Source of the DNA: Clostridia bacterium
GTDB taxonomy: Bacteria; Bacillota; Clostridia; Christensenellales; CAG-138
Direction of reading: 5' to 3'
DNA: 64,000 nucleotides
NCBI GenBank assembly: GCA_030526425.1
Contig: JAUNCT010000004.1
Coordinates: 42,971 to 106,970, forward strand
Each line of letters begins with the position of its first letter. Positions within the stretch are counted from its first letter, which is position 1. The notes under the pieces were generated by a model. The model saw only the letters and a program-made list of their open reading frames with translations, made no database searches and had not been told where the DNA came from. Both the position numbers and the translations under genes were made by a program. Positions 16,984 to 25,217 of this stretch are shown here, in pieces.

Positions 16984-18063
16984 ATGGAAAAACAGAAAAA
17001 GGGCGTACGCCTCGAACATATTTCGAAAATCTACCAAGATCCGAAAACCGGAAAGGATTTCTACGCCGTTCACGATACGACCCTGGAGATCGAACCGGGC
17101 AGCTTCGTGACCCTGCTCGGTCCTTCCGGTTGCGGCAAAACCACGACGCTGCGCATGATCGCCGGTTTCGAGAGCCCCGACGAGGGTGAGATCTATCTCG
17201 GCGAAGAACCCATCAACGAGCTGACGCCGAACAAGCGCGACACGGCGATGGTCTTCCAAAGCTATGCGTTGCTGCCGCACTACAACGTATTCGACAACGT
17301 CGCCTACGGTCTGAAGCTTCGCAAAGTCCCGAAGGACGAGATCAAGCAGCGCGTCATGCACATCCTCGACCTCGTCGAGCTGACGGGTATGGAAGCGCGC
17401 ATGACCAACCAGCTTTCCGGCGGTCAGCAGCAGCGTGTTGCGCTGGCACGCGCACTGGTCATCGAGCCGAGCGTTCTGCTGTTCGACGAACCGCTCTCGA
17501 ACCTCGACGCGAAGCTGCGTGTGTCGATGCGAACGGAGATCCGCCGCATCCAGCAGGAGGTCGGCATCACCGCCATCTACGTCACGCACGACCAGAGCGA
17601 AGCGATGGCCCTTTCGGATCAGATCATCATCATGAACAAGGGCGTCGTTGCGCAGATGGGCACGCCGCAGGAGATCTACTACCACCCCGTCGACCGCTTC
17701 GTCGCCGACTTCATCGGCGAGGCGAACTTCCTCGAAGGCAACTACCTCGGCGAACAGGACGGTGTGGCAAGCGTGAAAATGGACAGCGGCGAGGTGTTCC
17801 GCGTTGCGCCCAGACAGGGAATGCACGCGGGCGACCGTTGCACCGCGGTGCTGCGCCCCGAAGCGGCGATGCTTTCCGACGAGGGTGGTATCCCCTGCAA
17901 GGTGGAGCTCAGCTGCTTTATGGGCAGCTACCAGAACTACCATGTCCGCGTGGGCAATACCCTCGTGAAGCTCGAAGAGCACAACCCTCAGAACAAACGC
18001 ATCTACCGTGTCGGCGAGACCTGCTCTCTCGTGTTCGACCCGATGAGCGTGCACCTGCTGTAA
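16984..18063 (+). CDS. ABC transporter ATP-binding protein (FbpC/PotA family)
   Basis: ATPase of the same importer, 359 residues. Walker [13 protein letters not shown] near residue 44, FQSYALLPHYNVFDNV Q-loop, [15 protein letters not shown] signature, LLFDEPLSNLDAKLR Walker B and VTHDQSEAMALSD H-loop. A TOBE-2 domain occupies the last 90 residues or so. It begins 1 base after the permease stop with AAAGGAGG upstream. Closed by an intrinsic terminator. Confidence 0.94.
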   Translation: MEKQKKGVRLEHISKIYQDPKTGKDFYAVHDTTLEIEPGSFVTLLGPSGCGKTTTLRMIAGFESPDEGEIYLGEEPINELTPNKRDTAMVFQSYALLPHYNVFDNVAYGLKLRKVPKDEIKQRVMHILDLVELTGMEARMTNQLSGGQQQRVALARALVIEPSVLLFDEPLSNLDAKLRVSMRTEIRRIQQEVGITAIYVTHDQSEAMALSDQIIIMNKGVVAQMGTPQEIYYHPVDRFVADFIGEANFLEGNYLGEQDGVASVKMDSGEVFRVAPRQGMHAGDRCTAVLRPEAAMLSDEGGIPCKVELSCFMGSYQNYHVRVGNTLVKLEEHNPQNKRIYRVGETCSLVFDPMSVHLL

Positions 18064-18070
18064 CACTTCC

Positions 18071-18108
18071 AAGGACGGAGACCTTTTTCGGGGCTCCGTC
18101 CTTTTTTT
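18071..18108 (+). terminator. Intrinsic terminator after AfuABC-type operon
   Basis: A 10-bp stem (18071-18080 with 18094-18103) and a run of seven T. The 18104-18335 stretch beyond it holds a promoter and leader but no gene I can support. Confidence 0.85.
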
Positions 18109-18228
18109 CGGGGCCCGCACTATGAAACGTGAGAAACGCGTGGGGCGACGTTTGCGCGCGGGAAGCGTGCTTTTCCCGTCCTTCCGGCGCACGATGATTT
18201 TTTGTTCGCGTATCGTTGCGGATAATCA

Positions 18229-18268
18229 TTGCAATTTTCGTATCGTGTGCTAAAATATTTTTAGATAT
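18229..18268 (+). promoter_or_regulatory. Promoter of YgeY-type hydrolase gene with TTAGATAT element
   Basis: TTGCAA (18229-18234), 16-base spacer, TAAAAT (18251-18256). TTAGATAT (18261-18268), followed by CCTATT, lies over the predicted start site. The same element occupies the same place at the ahcY promoter (21772-21779). Confidence 0.5.
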
Positions 18269-18335
18269 CCTATTCAATTCTTCTATCGGCGAACGCCGGA
18301 ACACCGTTCCCCCTGTCCGCACCGGAGGCCGAACC

Positions 18336-19514
18336 ATGATGACCGACAATGAAACACTGATCGGCTTTTGCCGCGAAGCTTTGCGCATTCCATCCGTTTC
18401 CGGAGAGGAAGGTAAAGTCGCCGAACTGATGGCTTCCTATATGGAGCGCTTCGGTTTCGATTCCGTACACACCGACCGTTACGGCAGTGTGACCGGGCGC
18501 ATCAAGGGCAAGCGGCCGGGCAAGACCGTTTTGATGGACGGGCACATCGACACCGTCCCCGTGATCGATGCGGACGAATGGCAGCACGATCCCTTCGGCG
18601 CCGAGCTCGACGGAACGCGGATCTACGGACGCGGTGCTTCCGACATGAAAGGCAGCGTGACCGCGATGATCACCGCCGCCGCGCGGTTTGCCGAAGAAAC
18701 GGACCGCGATTTTGCGGGCGAAGTATGTGTTTCCTGCACCGTACACGAGGAATGCTTTGAGGGCGTTTCCTCCCGCGAGATCGTGAAGGATGTCAATCCC
18801 GATTTCGTTATCATCGGCGAAGCGACCTCCGGTACGGTCAAGATCGGACAACGCGGCAGAGCGGAAGTCGTCGTCGAGACCGAGGGCGTATCCTGTCACT
18901 CCTCGAACCCCGAAAAGGGTGTGAACGCCGTTTATCACATGGCGGTCCTGATCGGCGAGATCCGCAAGATCGAGCCGAACGAGCACCCCATTCTCGGCAA
19001 TGGGATCTTGGAATTGACCGATATCAAGTCTTTCCCCTATCCCGGTGCTTCCGTCGTCCCGAACCTGTGCCGTGCGACCTTCGACCGCCGCACCCTGCCG
19101 GGCGAAGACGAAACGGTCGTTCTCGGGCAGATCGAAGAAGCCATCGCCCGCGCGAAAGAACTTGTGCCCGGGTTGAAGGCACGCGCTTACATTGCGGAGG
19201 GTTCCGAACGCTGCTATACCGGAGAGACCATCTCCGCGAAGCGCTTCTTCCCCGCATGGTGCTACGGCGCGGAAGACGAGCTGACCGTAAAGGCATTGGC
19301 CGGACTCAAAAAAGCCGGTGTGGAAACAAAGCTTTCCCACTTCTCGTTCTGCACGAACGGAAGCTGCTTCTGCGGTGAGGCGGGGATCCCGGGGATCGGC
19401 TACGGTCCGTCGGAAGAGTATCTCGCGCACGTACGCGATGAATATATCGAAACGGCAGCCCTCATCAGCGCCTGCAAAGGCTTCACGGGCATCCTCAAAG
19501 AATTGCTGCAATAA
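18336..19514 (+). CDS. YgeY-family M20 metallohydrolase
   Basis: Zinc-dependent M20 peptidase/deacylase-like enzyme, 392 residues. The start at 18336 follows CGGAGGCC at a good distance. Motifs are LMDGHIDTVPV (first metal His-x-Asp), GASDMKGSVTAM (bridging Asp), HEECFEG (general base Glu followed by metal Glu), the dimerisation domain with GVSCHSSNPEKGVNAVYH and the C-terminal His region. The HEECFEGV and GRAEVVVE segments are typical of the subfamily named YgeY, which occurs in purine-catabolic and selenium-linked clusters. Its substrate here is unknown. Downstream lies a PLP enzyme 68 bases away with no terminator between, suggesting a two-gene operon. Confidence 0.85.
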   Translation: MMTDNETLIGFCREALRIPSVSGEEGKVAELMASYMERFGFDSVHTDRYGSVTGRIKGKRPGKTVLMDGHIDTVPVIDADEWQHDPFGAELDGTRIYGRGASDMKGSVTAMITAAARFAEETDRDFAGEVCVSCTVHEECFEGVSSREIVKDVNPDFVIIGEATSGTVKIGQRGRAEVVVETEGVSCHSSNPEKGVNAVYHMAVLIGEIRKIEPNEHPILGNGILELTDIKSFPYPGASVVPNLCRATFDRRTLPGEDETVVLGQIEEAIARAKELVPGLKARAYIAEGSERCYTGETISAKRFFPAWCYGAEDELTVKALAGLKKAGVETKLSHFSFCTNGSCFCGEAGIPGIGYGPSEEYLAHVRDEYIETAALISACKGFTGILKELLQ

Positions 19515-19582
19515 ACGACAACGGTTTTTTCGGGTATCCACCCGGTAAAATAAAAATTATTACGATCGGAGAGAAACAAGTT

Positions 19583-21064
19583 ATGGGTAAAATCGATCTG
19601 ACGATCTGCAAGGAAGGCCTCCAGCACAATATCGAAAAGGCCAAAGAGAACCATGTGATCGTCCCGACCTTCGCGCAGATGCAGGATCCTTCCAAGATCC
19701 CGGAGAAAGTCAAGGAAAAGCTCAAGAACACCGGTCTGTGGGATGTGAACCCCCTGAACCTGTTCCGCATCTCCTGGAAGAACGAAGCAAAGGAATTCGG
19801 CGGTCTGTATCAGGATGTGCCGAACTATGTTGAGATCCCCTCCGCTCTGTCCGGCGTTCCCTGCCGCATCGTTGCGATGGCAGGTAAGTGGTTCCCCACC
19901 GGTTGCCACAAGGTCGGTGCTTCCTTCGGCTGTCTGGCTCCCCGTCTTGTGACCGGTCAGTTCGATGCGACGAAGCATCACGCTGTTTGGCCCTCCACCG
20001 GTAACTACTGCCGCGGCGGCGCGTTCAACTCCAAGCTCCTCGCTTGCGACAGCGTTGCGATCCTCCCCGCCGAGATGAGCAAAGAGCGTTTCGACTGGCT
20101 GAAGACCATCGCCGGTCAGATCATCGCGACCCCCGGCTGCGAATCCAACGTCAAAGAGATCTTCGACAAGACCAACGAACTGAAGCAGGATCCGTCCATG
20201 ATGATCTTCAACCAGTTCGAAGAGATGGGCAACCCCCTCTGGCATTACAACGTCACCGGCCGCGCACTGGCCGATCTGTTCGAAGCCGTCAAGAAGCCCG
20301 GTCAGCGTCTCGCGGGTGCTTGCTTCACCAGCGGCAGCGCAGGCACGATGAGCTCCGGCGACCTGCTGAAGGAGCGTTATCCGGATTGCAAGCTCGGCGT
20401 CGGTGAAGCACTGCAGTGCCCGACCATCCTGAACAACGGCTTCGGCGGTCACCGCATCGAGGGTATCGGCGACAAGCACATCCCGTGGATCCACAACGTG
20501 AAGAACACCGACATGGCGATCGCGATCGACGACGAAGACAGCCAGCGCCTGCTCCGCCTGTTCAACACGCCCGACGGTGAAGCTTACCTGAAGAACGAGC
20601 TCGGTCTCGATCAGGAGCTCATCGAGAAGCTGCACTGGCTCGGTATCTCCGGTATCGCGAACATCCTCTGCTGCATCAAGATGGCGAAGTACTACGAGTT
20701 CACCGCGGACGACATCGTCTGCACCGTGCTCACCGACAGCGCCGTCATGTACCAGAGCCGTATCGAAGAGCTCAACCAGATGCACGGCGAGTACAACGCC
20801 CGCGAAGCGGTGCTCGATCACAACCTGCATATGCTCGGCCTCAAGACCGACAACATGCTCGAGCTCACCTATGCGGAGCGCAAGCGCGTCCACAACCTCA
20901 AGTACTACACCTGGGTCGAGCAGCAGGGCCGCACGGTCGAAGACCTCAACGCTCTGTGGTATGACACCAAGGGCACCTGGGATGCCGTCCATGCGCAGGC
21001 TGCGGAACTCGACGAACTCATCAACGAGTTCAACGAGGCGACCGGCGTGCTGAAGAACCTGTAA
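19583..21064 (+). CDS. Fold-type II PLP-dependent enzyme (cysteine synthase/TrpB-like), function unknown
   Basis: A 493-residue cytoplasmic enzyme of the tryptophan-synthase-beta superfamily. The Schiff-base lysine is most likely K110 in PTGCHKVGAS, which resembles the TrpB TGSHK loop. STGN at residues 138-141 is the fold-type II substrate-carboxylate loop, and TSGSAGT later in the protein resembles the PLP-phosphate-binding loop. It is longer than cysteine synthase (about 310) and DAP ammonia-lyase (about 400). Related clostridial proteins are annotated only as PLP-dependent beta-subunit-like. Next to a YgeY-type hydrolase, a joint role (hydrolase releasing an amino acid, lyase acting on it) is possible but is inference. 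SD GGAGAG. Ends at a strong terminator. Confidence 0.82.
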   Translation: MGKIDLTICKEGLQHNIEKAKENHVIVPTFAQMQDPSKIPEKVKEKLKNTGLWDVNPLNLFRISWKNEAKEFGGLYQDVPNYVEIPSALSGVPCRIVAMAGKWFPTGCHKVGASFGCLAPRLVTGQFDATKHHAVWPSTGNYCRGGAFNSKLLACDSVAILPAEMSKERFDWLKTIAGQIIATPGCESNVKEIFDKTNELKQDPSMMIFNQFEEMGNPLWHYNVTGRALADLFEAVKKPGQRLAGACFTSGSAGTMSSGDLLKERYPDCKLGVGEALQCPTILNNGFGGHRIEGIGDKHIPWIHNVKNTDMAIAIDDEDSQRLLRLFNTPDGEAYLKNELGLDQELIEKLHWLGISGIANILCCIKMAKYYEFTADDIVCTVLTDSAVMYQSRIEELNQMHGEYNAREAVLDHNLHMLGLKTDNMLELTYAERKRVHNLKYYTWVEQQGRTVEDLNALWYDTKGTWDAVHAQAAELDELINEFNEATGVLKNL

Positions 21065-21099
21065 GTCCTTTTTTCCCGGTAATCTGCCGGGATTCCGAA

Positions 21100-21138
21100 A
21101 AGGACCGCCGCACACATCGTGCGCGGCGGTCCTTTTCT
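21100..21138. terminator. Bidirectional intrinsic terminator
   Basis: A 12-bp GC-rich stem (21100-21111 with 21123-21134) with T-rich tail on the plus side and A-run on the other. It separates the convergent PLP-enzyme and MmcQ/YjbR genes. Confidence 0.85.
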
Positions 21139-21152
21139 TGTTTCGGTCTTTT

Positions 21153-21566
21153 TCATTTGTTCTTGTTTTCCGAAGCTCCGTCTTGGTTTGTGTTCCTTCG
21201 ATTGCGTCTCCGCGGTGCCGTGGCTTCGTAGCTGAGGTCCAGCAAAAACACCAGTTTCTCTTCGGGCACCGTCCCGTCCAGTGCGACGGAGACCCATTGT
21301 TCTTTGTTCATATGCCATGCGGGAAAGATGCCCGGTTCACAACGCAGCGAACCGACAAGAAGCGGATCGCATTTGAGATTCACGATATCCATCGTTCCGC
21401 TCCCCGGCGCCCCGAGTTTTTCCCTTGTCACGGAAACGCAGATGGCAAACCACTTGCCGCTTGCCCGATGACGGAAGACTTCGTTCTCCGGATACTTTGC
21501 CCACGGGCGGTCCGGAACCGTATCATAACGTTCCTCTATGATGCGTTTCAGCGTTGCGCGATCCAT
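21153..21566 (-). CDS. MmcQ/YjbR family protein
   Basis: Small cytoplasmic protein, 137 residues from the ATG at 21566, which is preceded by GGGAAGGGAG. It begins with an HTH-like helix (MDRATLKRIIEERY), then WAKYPENEVFRHRASGKWFAIC and the late motif NKEQWVSVALDG, which match the MmcQ/YjbR (CyaY-like fold) family. Some members bind DNA; the cellular role is mostly unknown. The C-terminus is basic (RRRNRRNTNQ). Monocistronic and convergent with the preceding gene. Confidence 0.87.
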   Translation of the reverse strand: MDRATLKRIIEERYDTVPDRPWAKYPENEVFRHRASGKWFAICVSVTREKLGAPGSGTMDIVNLKCDPLLVGSLRCEPGIFPAWHMNKEQWVSVALDGTVPEEKLVFLLDLSYEATAPRRRNRRNTNQDGASENKNK

Positions 21567-21736
21567 CGTTCCGTTCTCCCTTCCCCGGTTTACCGCCGAA
21601 ACGCGGGATACCCCGAAGTGATATCCGTAATTATAAGACATTTTTGATGAAATATCGCCATGTCTTCAACTCCCTGCTCGAAAAAACAACGGTTTGGACG
21701 ATAGAGGAAGACTTGTCCGACCACTTTCCGATTTCC

Positions 21737-21785
21737 TTGACAAAGGGTTTGAAAGAAAATAAGATGTACTTTAGATATTTCCTAT
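21737..21785 (+). promoter_or_regulatory. Promoter of the ahcY operon with TTAGATAT element
   Basis: TTGACA (21737-21742), 17 bases, TAAGAT (21760-21765). TTAGATAT at about 21772-21779, followed shortly by CCTATT, overlaps the predicted start site exactly as at 18261, which suggests a common regulator. Confidence 0.7.
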
Positions 21786-21812
21786 TAGAAATTTATGTAC
21801 GGAGGTTACATC

Positions 21813-23057
21813 ATGAGCTATATCCGCGACATCAACCTGGCGCCTTCCGGTAACGACAAAATCGAGTGGGTCCGCCGCAATATGCCGATTCTCCGCAGCG
21901 TTGAGGAGACTTTCCGCCGCGATCTTCCCTTCAAAGGTCTGAAGATCGCACTTTCCATCCATCTTGAGGCCAAGACCGCGTATCTGTGCCGCGTTCTCGC
22001 GGCGGGCGGTGCCGAGATGTACATCACCGGCAGCAACCCCCTCTCCACCCAGGACGACGTTGCAGCCGCGCTCGCAGCGGGCGGTCTGAACGTGTTCGCC
22101 ATCCACGGCTGCGATGCGGAAGAATATGAGAAGTGCATCGCGATGGTCTGCGAGCCCGGTCCGGACATCATCATCGACGACGGCGGTGACATCATCAACA
22201 TGATGCACAACAAGTACCCCGAGCTCGAGAAGAAGGTCTACGGCGGTTGCGAAGAGACCACCACGGGCATCGTCCGTCTCCGCGCGATGGAGAAGGACGG
22301 CGAGCTCCGCTTCCCGATGTTCGCGGTCAACGACGCGGACTGCAAGCACCTGTTCGACAACCGTTACGGTACGGGTCAATCCGTGTTCGACGGCATCAAC
22401 GGCACCACGAACCTCATCGTTGCCGGCAAGAAGGTCGTCGTTGCGGGCTACGGCTGGTGCGGTAAGGGCACCGCGATGCGCGCAAAGGGTCTCGGCGCGA
22501 AGGTCATCGTGACCGAGGTCGACCCCGTCAAGGCGATCGAAGCGGTCATGGACGGCTTCGAGGTCATGCCGATGGCGGAAGCCGCAAAGCTCGGCGATGT
22601 GTTCGTCACCGTCACCGGCTGCGCGGGCGTCATCACCGAAGAGCATTTCTACAACATGAAGGACGGCGTCCTGCTTTCGAACGCGGGTCACTTCGATGTT
22701 GAAGTCGATGTGGCGAAACTCCGCGAGATCGCCGTTGAGACCCGTGAGATGAAGCCCAACATCATGGGTTACAAGCTTTCGAACGGCAACTGGCTGTATG
22801 TGCTGGGTGAGGGTCGTCTGGTCAACCTCGCAGCGGGCAACGGTCACGCAGCGGAGATCATGGACATGAGCTTCGGCATCCAGGCGCTGTGCGCCCGTTA
22901 CGTTGCGGATCACCGCGGCGAGATGCCCGTCAAGCTGACCGCTGTCCCGCGGGAGATCGACGATCTCGTCGCGCGCACGAAACTCGCTTCCCTCGGCGTC
23001 ACCATCGACACACTGACCGCCGAGCAGGAGAAGTACCTCAACAGCTGGCAGGTCTGA
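21813..23057 (+). CDS. ahcY: Adenosylhomocysteinase (SAH hydrolase)
   Basis: NAD-dependent enzyme splitting S-adenosyl-homocysteine into adenosine and homocysteine; cytoplasmic. I start it at 21813 (GGAGG ends 7 bases upstream), giving 414 residues, the short form of the family. Seen are EETTTGIVRLRAMEKDG, NDADCKHLFDNRYGTGQS (substrate residues), VVAGYGWCGKGTAMRAKGLG (Rossmann NAD loop), TGCAGVITEEHFYNMKDG and SNAGHFDVEVDV. First gene of ahcY-pnp-mtaD-mtnA-like-GNAT: its stop lies 1 base before the pnp ATG. The operon layout implies that adenosine made here is passed straight to deamination and phosphorolysis. Confidence 0.95.
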   Translation: MSYIRDINLAPSGNDKIEWVRRNMPILRSVEETFRRDLPFKGLKIALSIHLEAKTAYLCRVLAAGGAEMYITGSNPLSTQDDVAAALAAGGLNVFAIHGCDAEEYEKCIAMVCEPGPDIIIDDGGDIINMMHNKYPELEKKVYGGCEETTTGIVRLRAMEKDGELRFPMFAVNDADCKHLFDNRYGTGQSVFDGINGTTNLIVAGKKVVVAGYGWCGKGTAMRAKGLGAKVIVTEVDPVKAIEAVMDGFEVMPMAEAAKLGDVFVTVTGCAGVITEEHFYNMKDGVLLSNAGHFDVEVDVAKLREIAVETREMKPNIMGYKLSNGNWLYVLGEGRLVNLAAGNGHAAEIMDMSFGIQALCARYVADHRGEMPVKLTAVPREIDDLVARTKLASLGVTIDTLTAEQEKYLNSWQV

Positions 23058-23058
23058 C

Positions 23059-23886
23059 ATGAAGCAAGCATATACCGAAGCATACTTCAAGGCGAGCGCG
23101 GACTATGTGCTCGAGAAGGCGGGCTTTGCTCCCGAGATCGGCGTGATCCTCGGGAGCGGTCTGTCGCCCCTCGGCGAAGCCGTTGAAAACGCCATCGAGA
23201 TCCCTTACGCGGACATTCCGAATTATCTCGTTTCCACCGTGCAAGGTCATGCCGGCAAGCTCATCCTCGGCACCGTCGCGGGCAAAAAGGTCGTCTGCAT
23301 GAGCGGACGTTTCCACACCTATGAGGGATACGACCCCGAGGAGCTGACCGCACCGATCCGCCTGTTCAAGCTGCTCGGCTGCAAAGCCGCCGTCGTCACC
23401 AACGCCGCGGGAGGCGTCAACACCGACTACAAGCCCGGCGACATCATGATCATCTCCGATCATATCAAGCTCATGGGCGACAGCCCGATGCGCGGCAGAA
23501 ACGTGGACGAATTCGGTCCCCGCTTCTTCGATGTGTCGAAAATGTACACGCCCGAGCTTCGTGAGATCGCCCGCCGTCTCGGAAAAGACAGCGGTCTGAC
23601 CATCCACGAGGGCTGCTATTTCTTCATGACGGGTCCCCAGTTCGAGACCCCCGCCGAGATCCGCGCGATCCGCATCCTGGGCGGCGACGCCGTCGGTATG
23701 TCCACTGTGACCGAAGCGCTGACGGCTGCGCATTGCGGTCTCCCCTTCCTCGGTCTGTCCGTCATCACGAACATGGCCGCGGGCATCCTCGACCAGCCGC
23801 TCGGTCACACCGAGGTCATCGAGACCGCGAACGCCATCCGCGACAGACTGACCGCCTATGTCAAGGCGATCATTGCCGAAATCTGA
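23059..23886 (+). CDS. Purine nucleoside phosphorylase (trimeric type)
   Basis: Phosphorolyses purine nucleosides (inosine, guanosine, possibly methylthioinosine) to base and pentose-1-phosphate. 275 residues, normal for the low-mass trimeric PNP/MTAP family. Motifs are GVILGSGLSPLGE (phosphate loop), VQGHAGKLILG, MSGRFHTYEGYD, NAAGGVNTDYKPGDIM and GPQFETPAEIRAIRILGGDAVGMSTVTE near residue 193; the final Asn in LSVITNMAAG is the base-binding residue. That Asn favours 6-oxopurines, which fits a pathway where deamination precedes phosphorolysis. Ends 11 bases before the next start. Confidence 0.94.
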   Translation: MKQAYTEAYFKASADYVLEKAGFAPEIGVILGSGLSPLGEAVENAIEIPYADIPNYLVSTVQGHAGKLILGTVAGKKVVCMSGRFHTYEGYDPEELTAPIRLFKLLGCKAAVVTNAAGGVNTDYKPGDIMIISDHIKLMGDSPMRGRNVDEFGPRFFDVSKMYTPELREIARRLGKDSGLTIHEGCYFFMTGPQFETPAEIRAIRILGGDAVGMSTVTEALTAAHCGLPFLGLSVITNMAAGILDQPLGHTEVIETANAIRDRLTAYVKAIIAEI

Positions 23887-23897
23887 GGAGAAACGAT

Positions 23898-25214
23898 TTG
23901 AAAACACTGTTTACCGGCGCAGATATCCTGACGCTCGAAGCCGGCAAGCCGGTCGTGCTGCGCAACGCCTGTCTCGGCGTTGACGGCGACCGGATCGACT
24001 ATGTCGGCACCGTGCGCCCCATTGCGCAATACGATACGACACGCGATTTCACCGGGAAGATGCTCATCCCCGGTCTCGTCAACACGCACTGCCACGCCGC
24101 GATGACGCTGTTGCGCGGACTCGGCAGCGACAAGCCGCTCGATGTGTGGCTGACGCAGTACATGTTCCCGACCGAAGACAAGCTCCGCCCGGAAGACATC
24201 CGCTCCGGTTCGTACCTTGCCATCCTCGAAATGCTTTCGACGGGCACGACTTCGTTCACCGATATGTATTACATCAACGATGAAACGATCGATGCCTGCC
24301 TGACTGCGGGGATCCGCGCGAACATCGCCCGCCCCGTGCAGGAATTCGACCCCTCCGCGCGCTACGAAGACAGCCGCCGCGCCAAGGAATCCTTCGACCT
24401 GTACCGCCGCCGCAACGGCGACGGGAACGGTCTGATCAAGATCGATTTCTCGATCCACGCCGAATACACCTGCACCGAGGAGATCGCCCGCCGCTACTGT
24501 GAGGAAGCCAAGCAGTACCCGGGTGCCGGCATGCACCTGCACATCTCCGAAACGAAAAAGGAGCACGTGGAATGCATGGCGCGCCGCAACGGCAAAACGC
24601 CCGCGCAGTGGTTCGATTCCATCGGCGCATTCGACGGCGTTCTCCGCCCCTATGCCGCGCATTGCGTTTGGGCAACGGACGAGGACATCGCCTTATTCGC
24701 CGAGCGCGGTGTTTCCGTGATGCACAACCCCTCGAGCAACATGAAGCTCGGCAGCGGTTTCTGCCCCGTTGAGAAGATGCGCGCCGCGGGCGTGAATGTG
24801 ACCCTCGGCACCGACGGTGCGGCAAGCAACAACAACCTCAACATGTTCGAGGAGCTGCACCTTGCAAGCACGATCCACAACGGTTACATGATCGACGCCG
24901 AAGTCATGAAGCCCGAATACACGCTGTTGATGTCGACCCTGAACGGCGCAAAGCTGCAGGGACGCGACGACACCGGCGCACTGCTTGCCGGTTACAAAGC
25001 GGACATCGTCGCCGTGGATATGAACAAGCCGCACCTCTACCCGAACCCCGAACCGATGGCAACGCTGTGCTATAGCGCACAGGGCTCGGATGTTTGCATG
25101 ACGATGGTCGACGGCAAGGTCGTTTACGAAAACGGCGAATTCAAAACGCTGGACAGCGAGCGCATCCTTTACGAAGCGAAGCGTTCCTGCGAGTACCTGT
25201 ACGGAAAGGAGTAA
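23898..25214 (+). CDS. mtaD: Adenosine/5'-methylthioadenosine/SAH deaminase (MtaD-type amidohydrolase)
   Basis: Metal-dependent amidohydrolase deaminating adenosine, MTA or SAH to the inosine analogue. I place the start at the TTG at 23898: GAGGAG ends 7 bases upstream and the protein then opens with the usual beta-sandwich strand (LKTLFTGADILTLEAG); no ATG fits. 438 residues. Metal and catalytic motifs are NTHCHAAMTLLRG, MHLHISETKKE, AAHCVWATDED, MHNPSSNMKL and LGTDGAASNNNLNMFEE. These match MtaD closely and SsnA less well. With AhcY and PNP it completes a route from SAH to hypoxanthine. Confidence 0.9.
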   Translation: MKTLFTGADILTLEAGKPVVLRNACLGVDGDRIDYVGTVRPIAQYDTTRDFTGKMLIPGLVNTHCHAAMTLLRGLGSDKPLDVWLTQYMFPTEDKLRPEDIRSGSYLAILEMLSTGTTSFTDMYYINDETIDACLTAGIRANIARPVQEFDPSARYEDSRRAKESFDLYRRRNGDGNGLIKIDFSIHAEYTCTEEIARRYCEEAKQYPGAGMHLHISETKKEHVECMARRNGKTPAQWFDSIGAFDGVLRPYAAHCVWATDEDIALFAERGVSVMHNPSSNMKLGSGFCPVEKMRAAGVNVTLGTDGAASNNNLNMFEELHLASTIHNGYMIDAEVMKPEYTLLMSTLNGAKLQGRDDTGALLAGYKADIVAVDMNKPHLYPNPEPMATLCYSAQGSDVCMTMVDGKVVYENGEFKTLDSERILYEAKRSCEYLYGKE

Positions 25215-25217
25215 ACC

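Noticed and set aside
18221-18240. A Fur-box-like GATAATCATT
   Set aside because: Only a half-site matches, and it precedes a hydrolase gene, not the metal-type transporter.
18122-18252. A 43-codon basic ORF between the AfuABC-type operon and the YgeY-type gene
   Set aside because: No SD sequence, no recognisable pattern, and it runs into the promoter of the next gene.
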